Below are positions 22,123-34,177 of a stretch of DNA of 64,000 bases, one piece after another. Position numbers and translations under genes: made by a program. Below the pieces are notes generated by a model, which was not told the origin of the DNA, did not search any database, and saw only the letters and a program-made list of their open reading frames with translations. Each line of letters begins with the position of its first letter. Position 1 is the first letter of the stretch. Origin of the DNA: Punctularia strigosozonata HHB-11173 SS5 (taxonomy: Eukaryota > Basidiomycota > Agaricomycetes > Corticiales > Punctulariaceae); assembly GCF_000264995.1 (NCBI RefSeq), contig NW_006767439.1:521850-585849 (forward strand), given 5' to 3'.

Positions 22123-25100
22123 TTATAGCATATACTGTAGGAAGCGCTTGCGGTGCGGATCGTCATCTGCACTTGCTAGGGGAGTTGTTGGCAATAAATT
22201 CTGCGACCACCAACTGACGGTACCATCCCTTTGCCCTGCCGCAAAAACATAGGGCGAAGTGACAGCACGATTCCAGGCGATGGCGGTGAGGCCGGGGATG
22301 GCTTTATGTCGGTGGAGTAGAGTACCCGTGTCTCGATCCCATACATGTATGATGCCGGCTTCATAAAGCAATATCATTGTTCAGTGGCATGAATCCACGG
22401 TAACGGGACCAATCACCTTTCGTCATACAGAGTACTAGCTGATCATCACGACCTCCAAAATTCACTTGACTTTGGAATCCCGTTGGAGTGGATGGAAAGT
22501 AGGCACGTCTCATTGAAATGCTAGTGCTCATGCTGGTGCCTGCGTCATGCCTGCTTTGTTGATTGATATAATCTATGGACCACAACTGAGGGGGCGACTG
22601 CAAGGCATGTGAACAGAAGTAGCCGATTGCATATTAGCAGACTTACCGAATCATTGTAACCAGTCAGAGCGTGCGTACCGCTCTTGCTCAACACGATTTT
22701 GCCCATGCCATGAAGCGTAGGTACATGGCTATGTGAAGTCATCTCACTAAGCCTGCACTTCATATTACCATGAATATTCATACCTTTCGTAGACCTTACA
22801 AACTAGATTATAAACTGTAAATTTATGCGATCAGACCGAGCGGCATGGAAACGAGATTGGGACGTATTCCTGACCGAATAGGCGCCTTTCCAACCGAGAC
22901 TTCTTGGAAGCCATCCCATCCCAACGGCCCCTGTAGGTCGCAATAGCAATGACCCGGTCACCATCCGGAGTGATTGCAATGTCATGAACTTCCAACGAGG
23001 GCCACCATATAGCCTCAAGGAGCTAACAGGAGTACATCATGCGCGGCACAGAGTGCAAAAACCCAAATAATGCCGTACCTTCCCTGACACACTCTGTTAA
23101 AAAATATTCAGAAATCTGGCCAAACGAATGAATGCACTTTCTTACTATCTTCACTACATCCGTGTCTGATGATGATGATGCATTCTCTTCCACGAGGAGG
23201 AATGCTACAAGGTGCATCGGGTAAAAGTGTTGAGGGGCTCGTACAGCATGCTGTAGCTTTGTGGACAATCACCTTGCCCGTCAGCCAACCACGCGAGTGC
23301 CCTCACGTAACACGAGCGCCGTAGGGTTTTTACACAAAGACCGTCCTAGGAACATCATGTCAGCCAGACAAAGGATCTGTCAGATCACAATGCCTACCTT
23401 TGTCCATAATTTGATAATCTGATCTAACCGCGTAAGCAGATGATTGCCGTCAGGAGACCTAAGGGGTTAGGGCCTATTATATCACACCGTATGTGCCTCA
23501 TACCGAAAGCTTACCATACGACCTGGCTAAGGCGGACATCCTCGTGATGTGCAAGAGTGCGATGTCTGGTGTATGAGCCCTACGTAGTCCGAACGTGAGT
23601 AAGGTGTATGGATGCACAAAGGTTGCACACATTTTTCTGGGTGAAGATAGCTGCTGTCCCATCCCAACTACGTGGGGAATGTCAATGGAAAAGACGAACT
23701 TGACCCATCTGACACATACCTGGCTGTTGCTAAAGTGTTGCCGTCGGGAGAAAACTGCATATCCTTCACCAGAGAGAGATGCATTTTGTCATCTTGGTCA
23801 ACATTCCAGCTTCGCAGTTGGTCAGTCAGTGCTGCTAGTCTGATTCGCCGAGCAAACCCTGCACCAGTGAATGGAGGTAGAGCAGCGCCGGGGACGCTAT
23901 ACCAATTGCTTTCACGAGGATTCAACGGATCCATTGATCGTTGCATAGACATTACCATGCGGACGGCGCCCTCCAACCGGCGGTGATCTTGCCGATTGCT
24001 GTCGGATGGTGGTGTCGTTTCTTCCCGAAGATTTGAGTTTGAATGCATCGCCTGTTCGATCGGTAGCTGGGATTGTGAGCCACCGGCATCCGAACGATCA
24101 TGAGTATCTGAAGCTGTCATAGGAAGAGCCGGGGGAGAAATGCTAACGTCCCAATGACTGTCACGTCGGGACCGAAATACCAAAATCCTGGCCTTCTGGG
24201 GCAATGTGCGAAGCCAGTGACCAAAATAAGACATCCTGCGAGTGGAGCGCTGTTTCAATACCATCAAGTTTTCGCGAGCAGTGACATAGGGCATAGAAGC
24301 TTTGACGCTCTGTTGTGTTTCTCTGAATAGGTCTGCCGGCCACTTGGTCCCGTCGAACTGGTAGAATGTCCATCTCTCGAGGCCTATTAGTCCCAGAATA
24401 GCAAAAAGTCCCAATGAACTAGCGCCAGCTAATGCGGTGCCGACCAAGCTCACGACCAAGTTCTGAAATGAAAATATGAGCATAAGTTCTTCATTCAACT
24501 GTGGTTGTATACCTCATGCGACAGGTAGGGAAACATAATTAATCCGACGAAGAATGTGATGACGGATAGCATAAGAAGAATCAAAGGCATCCTCTTCATC
24601 CAGAACATCACCCACCATGCCAGGCGATGTTCCGGAGAACGACTAAAGCAAACCAAGGGTTCGATCGTGACATAACACGTATTTGAGGAGGGTGCGTACG
24701 TACTATATTGTTTTGTTCCACAGCATCCCCAGTAAGGTATTGACCACTGATGCGACACTAAAAATGAGGGAATATAGCCAAAGACCATTCACGACATTCC
24801 CGAAAGTGCTCGACTCGTCGACAGTGATTTGTATTGTGGTCGCGCTGACGCCAGAGAACAGGGTGGCCACTGCGAGAAGCACCTGGGGCTCCTGCATGGC
24901 ACGCGCTTGCTCCAAGCGCACTTCAGGTACACCTAAGCAACTGTCCGAATCAGGTTTAGCCATATGAGTAACATGTTTATTGTACTCACCAACCCGGACG
25001 AGCTCAGAGATTGTGCTTGCAACAGCGTCACAATGTTGCCCTACCTCTCCGGATAGATCGTGGAGGTAGTGTGAAACTGCCAGTTCATTCATTCTCCCTG

Positions 25101-26374
25101 GGCAGAGAGTTAGCACATATAGCGCACCCGACACGCAATAGCAGCACCCTTGTATACGTCCATGTAAGCAGTCCAGCGCTGAAAACATAGTAAGAGGTAT
25201 GTATTTCGGAGGTGGACAAGCGCAGATTTGCGTACCTTCAAATCCCCGACAAACCCGAGGATCGACATGTCAACGTGATCATCTACGAACTCCGGGAATT
25301 CCTCCAGAGCATCGTAGAGTTCTTCAACGCTGGCCTTCAGCTGATCAAACACTGTTCCTGCGTCTTCAACTGTCAAGATGTGAAGCTCAGGATTGATTGA
25401 AGGCGATCGTTGCATCCAGGAAGGCCCATCCGGGGTACGATGGTCGACATCACCGGGAAGAAGGTTAGCCGCGTTCTCGTGGAGGATGTATTCTATCTGG
25501 CGAAGACGTGACCGTACGTTCGAAATGGCGGAGAGGATACGAGCCGAACTACTGAGCTGTCGGACCTCTCCAGCGAAGTCTTTGAGCTACGTTTATGAGC
25601 AACCTCCTATAGTATGGCAGCACTGACTGACCTCAGTATCAAGTCGCAATAACCTCCTGTCATGACATATAGCAGCAAGAAGAGTCACGAGCGAGGACAC
25701 GTACTTTTCAAACTGGCGATAGGACTCCACCTTAGGCGTCACTGGCTTTTCGTCTGTAAGCGCTGCAATTCTGTCCATGAATCCCGTCTTCGAGACAGCA
25801 AGATGCGTTCTTACGGGAAACATGCTCCCAAGTTATGCCTTGACGAGGCCATGGAACGTGAGTAAACGTGCGGTTATATTGGCTTGCAATCATGGGCATA
25901 CTCACCGTCTTGAACCACCCCCGCTTTCTCCTCAGGAAGAGCCCGCTGTAGAGCAACAAGGAGGGCTCTAAGCACGTGTTGTAGAGGTGGATCTACAGTG
26001 TTTAGGACTTCTGGCCGCGGCTCGATCCCTCGTCCAAATCCCTTGACCTGGGACTCGGAGACGTTTTCCTGATTATTCGCTGAAACCCATGGGAGAACAC
26101 AGGTGTATATCTATTAGCTGGTATGGAGAAATGCCGGCTCACGATCGCCACCCACCATTCGGGACTTTGTCCATCACCGGACTATGAAGATTTATTCGAT
26201 TCAGGACCGCGAGAGGTGGTTGCAAGTAGCAGAGGCGCTGTCACGACAGATGCATGCGTTGAGCGCTCGGGCTCGGGCCCGGAAAACACGGATCAATACT
26301 TCGTCGTAACCGAATGTACTCGCGAGCTTTCTCAGTAAGTACTTACGTTGCTCTTCTAAATCTTTGGTTAGCAT
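22123..26374 (-). CDS. Large membrane protein with C-terminal WD40 repeats
   Basis: A long, intron-rich gene whose combination of parts I do not recognise as a named protein. The first ATG (26374) gives MLTKDLEEQ, then a perfect GTAAGT donor; the next exon starts near 26087 (NNQENVSESQ) and runs to VVQDG. A helical N-terminal part follows, including FMDRIAALTDEKPVTPKVES, RLRQIEYILHENAANLL and ELYDALEEFPEFVDDHVDM. Four or so hydrophobic segments come next: VLLAVATLFSGVSATTIQI, LWLYSLIFSVASVVNTLLG, ILLMLSVITFFVGLIMFPYL and LAGASSLGLFAILGLIGL. A polar linker follows, then WD-type repeats: VKDMQFSPDGNTLATAR, RSPDGNHLL with IIKLW, HDIAITPDGDRVIAIATY, KIVLSKSGTHALTGYND, and GIIHVWDRDTGTLLHRH. The C-terminal propeller could be a protein-binding platform on the cytoplasmic side. 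The exact number of exons, at least 15, is uncertain. Confidence 0.7.
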
Positions 26375-26558
26375 CGGTGCTGTTGTTCTTCGCAACGTAC
26401 AATGCCGGCATCTTGATACACTACAACTGCCATTGAATCCTAGTTACCCACTTATTACCCAAGTCGCCCACCATGAAACAGATATTATAGATGCAGCGCA
26501 GATCAGGGTCACTACGGTGAGGGAACGTCATGGGCTTCGGAGATGCAACAAGTATCTG

Positions 26559-27273
26559 CTACCAGAATAACACAGCGACACCCCAAACCCCGCAGATAGC
26601 GGTGAATAAGCATGCTGCTGGCTGCATGACGCCCTTCGCACTGCTGGCACTTGAGCCATCGAGTTTAGTCTTCACCAGTCCGGTTGGCGCCGTAGGGAAC
26701 GTCACCGTGGTTTTTGCGCCGGAGATCGTGACGTTCGGGCCAGCGTTGGTGTCGCTAGCTTCGAAGGACGTGTTGAATCTGAAAGTTTGTGTGGAGAAGG
26801 GTCCGGGCCCGCAGGAGCTGCTGTTCACTTGCGAGATGTCCGAAGACATGTTGTATGTGATGTTGAGAGATATAATATATGTTCCGGGATCAGAAACGAT
26901 GGGGCAAGTGGACGCGACGTTGATCGGCGACTCGCATTCATGGGGCACTCGTGGCAGGGACCCGGTCATGTTGGCAAGGTCCGTTATTTGAGCGATGACG
27001 TCGTTGTTAGGTCCTACAAGGAAAAACTGGTAGTCGGTGCCTATACCTGCGGCAGAGTCAGCATGAGACTATAACGCGAAGTAAGATAGCCATACCAACA
27101 TAGCCCTTGAAATCCGAGGGGGTTTCCCATCCTACGCAAGCTTTTGCGCCGAGGGGTACCGTGGAGTTGGGAGCGACGAGAACAATGTCTTGAGGCAGGG
27201 CGACGGTATCGTTCTCTGCCGAGAACGCTAACGATGCGGAGTAGAGCAAGGCGCCGACGAGTTTAAGGAACAT
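26559..27273 (-). CDS. Small secreted GPI-type glycoprotein
   Basis: Two exons (27273-27096 and 27046-26559; intron of 49 bp) total 666 nt, giving 221 aa. A signal peptide, MFLKLVGALLYSASLAFS, is followed by ENDTVALPQDIVLVAPNSTV. Up to eight N-glycosylation sequons are visible (NDT, NST, NMT, NIT, NMS, NSS, NTS, NVT). The tail is a small-residue stretch, DGSSASSAKG, followed by a hydrophobic end, ACLFTAICGVWGVAVLFW, which is the classic GPI-anchor signal. It is probably a cell-surface or cell-wall protein of a kind common in Agaricomycetes. The domain WETPSDFKGYVG resembles beta-sandwich secreted proteins, but no enzyme motif is seen. It lies just upstream of the WD40 membrane gene on the same strand. 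Confidence 0.8.
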
Positions 27274-28622
27274 TTAAGAGCGGTTGCGGTAGAGCGATGG
27301 CTTCGAAGTCGGGGTTGATCCTGTCCCGTCATCGAGGCTTTATGAGAAATTTCGCTCAAGCCGCTATCGAAGCTATTGCACCGGCGATGAGCACAGACAT
27401 AGCCTAACAATCACCGTGCTCACATCAGGAAGACGAACTGCGTGCGAGTCTGATGCAGCTGAAGATGTCGATGTATCACAAGCATATCAGATTGACGTCG
27501 GTCAAATCCCTAATAAAAAAACAAACAAGTTGAGTACCGGTGAACGAAAGGAACATAGCGCCGGCTTGCTATGGGTTCTCGGCAACGCTTCCTGCACGCA
27601 AGCGTTCAGACATATGATGGTCGCGACGCGAGCGGGACTCGGCCTTGGGGCTGCATAGCAGCGTTCGACCTGTCCTGCGCGTCCGTTAGCACTCGCCCTG
27701 GTCGTCGAAACGGACAACGATCAAACTATTGATCACATAGCACGCTGCTTACTTGGCTTCGGGAGCGCCGGGGCGGTGTGACCTTCCTGATCTACACCCA
27801 TACTGTGAAGGCTAGTGTATCACGCCGCCTTCGCATCGAAGTGGGTCAATGAGAACTTTGTAGGTGGCCCATTCGTCGTGCCTGAGTTCCAGGACAGCAT
27901 TTGGTCCGAATCGGTCGGGCTACGAGGACTTAGGTACTATTTGAGATGATACGTCATCTCGAGAGCAGACAAGAACGTCTTTCCATGCTGGAGCGCTTCA
28001 TCGATTCTGTCTCCTTCCCGCTCCCCGTGGTTAGCCATTGCTGACAGACGTAGTCCGACGGTAGCGCGAAACAAGGTTGGTTGAACGGGGGGGGTACACG
28101 ATGGGCGACGCAGGCATGGACCGGAAGGCAGATTTCACTCGATTCATCCAGCCGATGTTGTAGAGCTTCATGAGTAGATGTGAGTAGTATGTAGCGGTGA
28201 CCGTGAGGAGGCAGAAAACAAGACACGCCGTGCAGACGCGGCCAGCCACAAGCCCTGATGTAACCTGGCGACGAGAATCGACGACCATACGCGTCTTTCC
28301 ACACAATGTCATACTCTGAAGATCTCCATGGCACGGGAGTCGAGAAGACAAAGACGTCGTTGTCCTCCGATCAGTCGATTCGAGCTTGCGATGTTATTGT
28401 ACGTATAGCTACAGCCTACCTGGCCTCAGTTTTGTTCTGGACGCCCTGAACGACCGCTTCGGTCGGTGTTGTTACTGGATCGGCCTTCGACGATACTTAA
28501 TGGATGTATCTCGCAACCTCTGATGTTCCTACGCTTCTCCGCTCGTCCGACACTGGCTGCGCTATACGTCCTGACAGCCCTCAGTGCCGAATCAATACAA
28601 GCTCTGGCTGAGCTCGGGTGAA
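27274..28622. other. Intergenic, divergent promoter region
   Basis: About 1.35 kb between divergently transcribed genes. One minus-strand frame near 28,031-28,351 contains a hydrophobic stretch (VCTACLVFCLLTVTATYY), but it lacks a convincing start or neighbouring exons. No repeat or RNA gene is visible. Confidence 0.4.
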
Positions 28623-29595
28623 ATGTCGACAACTGAGTTGGACATCCGAAACATGAGCTCATTCCTCTCGAAGCTCGAGCGCCCATTTAAGGATGCTGCC
28701 AAGTTCCTTCGGCGACGGAACCCCGACAGGTGAGGCTCCATGTCGATCAGCAAAACGCACTTGGTTGCTAATCAGCGCGTTTCGCATGGTTCAGCCTCTC
28801 AAAACGTCCAAGCAACACGAAAAGTCATAAACCCTCGGTGATTCGGGCTAGTTTGGATGTGATATGTGAGCTCCAGTTATTCAGTCGATCAGAAGGACTC
28901 TTCATGATGCCTTCTGCAGCTCAGCGAAACCATTCTCCAGATTTTCCCTTGCATCAGACGGCTGCAGCAACTTCCGTTACAGAGAAGAACGCTCCTGCGA
29001 CGGGTGGGGATCGCATATTCGAGCAACTGAACAGTGCTACGCGCGAAGCACCACGAGAGCAATCATTATCTCCCGATGGGGACTCAGCCCCATTAGCCGC
29101 TAATCCGGTTATTCCGAGTCAAGGTTTGCCTTTAATCTGCTTTTAAATTGAGAGACTCCGATTGTTGACCTGTACCTATATCTAGTCGGGAAACCTCGCG
29201 TGCGGCTCTGCAATCGTATGAACTCGGCATGCATTATCGAAATCACTCGCGATGCCAGTGGTGAAGTTTGCGTGATCCTTCGATCGGCCGAGGATCCCAT
29301 TCCTCCCCCATCTCGGTCGACAGCGCCTAGGTGGCGTCGTCGTCATATTCCGTTGCCCGATATTCCAGAGCTCTCTCCCCCTACAGCGGACGATAGCCCG
29401 TCGCCACCCGCCCTCGACATCGCCTTCAGTGGTATTCACGCGCCTCAACGATCGCCATTATCACCATTCTTGGAGTTAGAGGAGCTATCATCTGAGGACT
29501 TCAAAGGCAATGAAGGCGATGTCGGTGAAATGGGTGATGCCGAATCCACGGATGATAGCTCCGACTCGCACCAGCTCGCTTTTTGGGCGTCGTAG
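28623..29595 (+). CDS. Hypothetical Pro/Ser/Glu-rich protein
   Basis: I do not recognise this protein. Three exons (28623-28729, 28795-29123, 29186-29595) give 846 nt and 281 aa, all with good splice sites (GTGAGG...TTCAG, GTTTGC...CTAG). It starts MSTTELDIRNMSSFLSKLER and is basic near the N-terminus (KFLRRRNPDR). The middle is polar and low in complexity. A short, structured-looking segment, CIIEITRDASGEVCVILRSA, occurs near residue 160. The C-terminal third is proline-rich and then acidic and serine-rich (ELEELSSEDFKGNEGD), ending HQLAFWAS. There is no signal peptide or membrane segment. It is probably a largely disordered intracellular protein. Confidence 0.55.
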
Positions 29596-30214
29596 CGTCC
29601 GGCCACCGCTATGCTGTCTGACCCTCGGACGCGCACGGGCTTCACGGTCTGCACCAACTGCGTCTTTGGATTTCGTGGAACCTGGCTTGTTTATACTTGC
29701 TCGCAAATCACGACAATAATACTGACATTCACGGCTGCTTCACACCACGAGACGAAAATTTGCATTTATCATCGGACCATATATCATCTTACAAGAAGTA
29801 TCGCCACGTTCTCGCATTTCACATATGCATGTAGATAGACGCCCTATGTAATCAAAACATTAATGTGGAATATCTGCAACGAAGCTTGCGGGACGCTCAT
29901 GGCGGCCTATGTCCATTGTGGGAACGACGTCATACCGGCACTCTCGCCGCGTCAAGCCGCGACACTGCCCGTTTCCCCGACGAGTCTCGCCACTTGTACC
30001 TGGTTATAATGTCGCATGTTTTATGAGAACGGATTGCACGACCTTGCGTAACCAGACGGTGCTCACCCTGACCCGCAACCTCGACGACTAGTGCTCCCTG
30101 CAAACTTCGGGATATCACCCCCCATACTCCTGAACCCCATACGATCCCACACCTTACTCTACACCACTCGCTCGGACCCCGCTTCACCAACAATCTAATT
30201 GATAAGACCTCGCC
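29596..30214. other. Intergenic, alpha/beta hydrolase promoter region
   Basis: About 620 bp with no evident gene. It is fairly AT-rich around 29,700-29,880 and C-rich close to the hydrolase ATG, as is common in fungal 5' untranslated regions. Confidence 0.4.
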
Positions 30215-33083
30215 ATGCCGATTTACGACCAACACCCCGTGTACCCGCACCAGGCGCATCTGCGCTTTGCATACGAGCCCTTTAAATCTATCTACGTGTG
30301 GTGGAGGCTGCTCACTACGCTCATCGTCAGTGAGTCTGCAACCCTTGAGTTCGCAAGGTTGGGCACTAAATCGACACCTCAAGCGGGACTATGGACTGTA
30401 TACTACACGTTTATGCCCAGAAGGTTTAGGCCGAGGCCGTCCTGGAGTCTCCTGCAGATCATCATCGTCAAATTCTATAGACGAATATTCAAGGCAAGTC
30501 TCAGTCACACACATGGTTCCGTTGTTGTTATCTTTACTGTCTTTCCTTCAGGTCACGGAGGTAGCTGGTGTTACATGGGGCACTCGTGATCCTCAGGCGG
30601 AGTGCGACAATAGGACCCTTCGAGAAACACGGTATGCTAATATTCAGGTATCGATTCCGTTGCTCAAGCTGATCCTTGGTCGCCCAGATTTGAATGGGTT
30701 CCAGCCCTTCCCGAAGAGCTTCGCACCGGCGTCCTCGTAGACGAGAAAGTTTCATTCCAGAAGGTCGGCACTTTCATCTGGCCGAAAAGTGCTCCTTGCA
30801 TTGTTGGCGACAGTAGCTACCGGGACTCGGAGTCGAGCAACGGGAAGCAGAGCGCAGAATCGGCGAACACCCAGGTGCAGAACAAACCATCGGTTGCAGA
30901 TGTCGATGCCGAGCAGACTGTCGGCGCGCCGAAAGTCATTGGGGTGTTCATGCATGGCGGAGGTTACACGCAAATGTCTGCCCACGAGAAGGCTGGGACT
31001 AGTCGTATACCTCGCAGACTCGTTGAGGTTAGTTACTGGGTGCAGTTTGACTACGATACACTGGAAGCTGATGTATGCCGTTCTCAGGACAAGACCTTCA
31101 CGGAGATACACGCAGTCGAGTACCGCCTACTGCAACACGGACCGTGCCCGGCTGCTTTGCAAGATGCTGCTGCTGTCTACTCGCATCTAGTCCGCTTTCA
31201 CCCTGGATTGCGGGCAGTGAAAGGTGAGCGTTGACGCTAACACACGCATCTTGTCCTGACGTAGCTCAACGAATCACAGGCGAAGACGGTGTTTGGCGAT
31301 ATCCTCACGACCCGCCTTCTGCGAAATCCCATCCGAGCAGGAAACACAACATTCCCGGAATGGAAACGGATGACTCGGATGAATCGCCATGGTCGTCGCC
31401 AGAAGGGACGCCCATGACCGGCTATAAGATTCCATCCGGATTGGGTCACGAAATTCCGAACGAAGGTAACAACACAACTCGGGACGTGTTGTGGTGTACT
31501 GAACCACCCTACGCAGGTCCCTCTACGACAACGGAATACGCTAACGTGTCAGAGACTGGAGTGCCTTTACACATCAATGCCGAGGGACAGCCAGTCAGGT
31601 CACCTTTACCGAACACGAACTCGTAAGTGAAACATGAAGCAATAGGTTGCGATGAAGCTCACTGATCGTGGTCAGCGTCAATGGCGCCGGGGGAAAAGCG
31701 ATGCGTGATGGAAATTCCCCACAAGGAGGCCGACAGACCAAGATCGTGCTTATCGGTGCGCTCCGTCCGTAACTGCTGCTGTGCTACTCGAGGGCTCAGA
31801 TTTGATTGTATTCAGGCGACAGCGCAGGTGGCAATTTGGTACTTGGTCTAGCGCGGTGGATCCGTGACGAAGGCGTTCTCCCCATGCCGGACGGCTTGCT
31901 GTTGCTCAGTGTAGGTTTCATTGCATGATGTTTGATCCCGTGTCTGAGTTCTCCTCTAGCCATCGTGTGACCCGTCCCACGCGTTCCCATTGACTCCGTC
32001 GTCCTATATCCCTCGACCACATGCAAGCACCGACTATCTCGTTGACAACCCCGAACCACGCGCGCTGCTTCAGAAGACGTTCCTTGGGTTGGCGTTTCAT
32101 GCTACCCGTATCTGACCGTCTCTGATCCGAGTCCTACCTAGTCACCACCCGCTCGAAACGATCCATTCACCTTACCTTTCACCTGCATCCCCTCGCGTAC
32201 TGCGCGCATACGGACATCCGGTCACGCATGCGGGTGAGTGATCAGTTTCCTTCCGTTCATTCCCAAATTCCCCTTTGATGCTGCCCTCTGTATGTTTTTC
32301 CGTCGTTCTCGCAAGGCACTAACGCAGACCATCACTCGACTTATCCACCTCCATCTGGCTCCCATTTGTCTCACGCTGATGACACGGCGCGCGGTTCGCG
32401 ACGACGTCACGACGGCGGTACCGCGGAAATACCAGGCACCGACAAGAGTTTACATCGCAACGGGGAACACATCGGCGCAGGAGCCATCGCTGCCGCTTCC
32501 GCTAGCGTCTTGGCTATCGCTGAGCCCAACCCTGAACATACCTTAGATCTCACGCTCATGCCAGGTCAGTTTGCTATCGTCCTCATTGCTTTTAGATCAA
32601 TCAACTCCAAACAGAACCTGACCCAGAAGCTCCGCGCCGTTCACCCCGTGTCACTCACAAGTTGACCGAGCTCGACCGCTCCGTCCAGCGACCGGTACTG
32701 CAGAGCACACAGACGTTCCTGAATCCGAAACCCAGGCAAGTGGCTATCGTTGATGAAAACAACCCGACGGCTCATCTAGGCGCAGGGACCCGGCACTGAG
32801 GACGAGTTTGTTTGGCGGTTTCTCGAAGAGCTTTGTCACGGTCGGAGACGCTGAGCGACTGGAGCGCGAGGTCAGTATTGTCGTTTTATTCCATGAGACA
32901 TCAGTCGCACTGACTTGCACGAAGATTGTCATTTTGGTGAATGCGATGAAACGAGACGGAGTGGACGTCCATGTGCAATGGGCGAAGGACGCGGTTCACG
33001 ACATGCTCATGCTACCTCTCTGGGACGAGCAGATTCGAGAAGCTACTTGGCAAGCAATCCAGAAGTGGATCGCGGAGCTATGA
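30215..33083 (+). CDS. Alpha/beta hydrolase (HSL/steryl acetyl hydrolase type)
   Basis: A serine esterase/lipase of the alpha/beta hydrolase-3 fold. The ATG at 30215 starts MPIYDQHPVYPHQAHLRFAY, followed by a probable membrane-anchoring segment (SIYVWWRLLTTLIV). The oxyanion motif HGGGY is in VIGVFMHGGGYTQMS. The nucleophile elbow GDSAGG is split by an intron and rebuilt as IVLIGDSAGGNLVLGLARWI. The catalytic His is in the C-terminal WAKDAVHDMLMLPLW, and the acid probably in TVGDAERLEREI. An unusual basic, low-complexity insert around 32,330-32,560 (GSRRRHDGGTAEIPG) precedes the last part. The intron at 30494-30551 uses a GC donor (AAG|GCAAGT) and joins IFK to VTEVAGVTWG. About nine introns are present. 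The reading frame can be followed to TGA at 33081-33083. Confidence 0.85.
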
Positions 33084-33427
33084 TCACGATCGGCTTCATC
33101 CAGTCGTTGCGGGCGGGGCATATCACATTCGTACGGACGCATTGCGATATATGTCTTATTTTCTTTTAGAGAGGACGATGTTCTAAAGCTCGTACTCACT
33201 GATGTACTTACTCGGAGCCAACACCTGAAATCTACCTGGCGAACTTTCAATCGGCGATGTCTGGAGATGAAGAGTCCCTGTTAGATCGTAAATCGAACGC
33301 AAGCACAATGAGCATCGACGTAGAGCAGAAAAATCGTCAGGAGGCCGATGTCGTGTTTTGGCGAGCGCTCGACGAATTTGCCATCCCACGCATAACGTTG
33401 ACGCAGGCATGATTAAAGAAATGCGTC

Positions 33428-33431
33428 AAAA
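33428..33431 (-). terminator. Pol III terminator of tRNA-Ser
   Basis: A TTTT run on the minus strand begins a few bases after the 3' end of the tRNA, as expected for RNA polymerase III termination. Confidence 0.6.
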
Positions 33432-33436
33432 CGTAC

Positions 33437-33517
33437 GACGCTGGCAGGATTCGAACCTACGCCCGGAAACCGGAAGAGATTTCTAATCTCTCGCTATAAC
33501 CACTCAGCCACAGCGCC
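33437..33517 (-). tRNA. tRNA-Ser (anticodon AGA)
   Basis: An 81-nt cloverleaf without intron. The acceptor stem pairs GGCGCTG (33517-33511) with CAGCGTC (33443-33437), with one G-U pair. The A box TGGCTGAGTGG, an anticodon stem AGAGA/TCTCT around loop TTAGAAA (anticodon AGA, reading UCU), a long variable arm with a CCGG-TTT-CCGG stem, and the B box GGTTCGAATCC are all present. The long variable arm confirms the serine identity. The gene lies alone between the hydrolase and the HAD gene. Confidence 0.95.
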
Positions 33518-34177
33518 ATGTTGTGTTGCAAGCATTCACGCAATCCATCAGTCACTCGGAGAAATGCCGTACCATGGCTGAGTATTGAGTACTGTAGCTT
33601 TACGACCTTATGTTCGTCCCCTGTCCCCATGGCTTCATGAACTGAACCTAAAGTGACAGGTTGTTCCCTGTCCCCTCACCTGCCGGACGTGCGTAACTGA
33701 GTGCGGGAAAATAATGGGTTGACTGTGCGAAACACAAATGTGATGTATATCACTTCAGAACCAAAGTATATTTCCCACGGATAGTTGAACCTTCCACAAA
33801 CCTGAACATAAGGTCGTAAAACTACAGTATGCTCATCTTTCGTTTCTGTTGATGCTACCTCCGCTCCAATGAAAAATGATCGCTGAGGCCTCAGGCTGAC
33901 AGAAAGGAATCCAAAAAGCCGTTTAAAGTTAACGACCAATCGCTCCAAGGGCGCGTACGTCATCGATCTTGTACAAGTATGATGACACCTCGGGTCCTTT
34001 TTTTCGTCCGCCATTTCAGCCTCAGAATCCTGTGCGAGATCTCGCATCTGTACACCGATACTCAGTAGTAGGATAGTTGCGGTCATCCTTCCACATAGAT
34101 CGTACCTCAAGAGGTCTAGCGGTATCAAGTATCAACCACCCACGCACGTCGTTGCCGCCATATCCAAGATCGAGAAA
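33518..34177. other. Intergenic between tRNA and HAD gene
   Basis: 660 bp without a convincing gene. The longest minus-strand frame starts only with TTG and shows no recognisable features. It must hold the promoter of the HAD gene. Confidence 0.4.

Noticed and set aside
28031-28351. 106-aa minus-strand frame with a hydrophobic segment
   Set aside because: No convincing start, no adjoining exons and no family resemblance. A single hydrophobic stretch is not enough.
33676-34128. 150-aa minus-strand frame upstream of the HAD gene
   Set aside because: Starts with TTG, has no recognisable features, and occupies the HAD promoter region.
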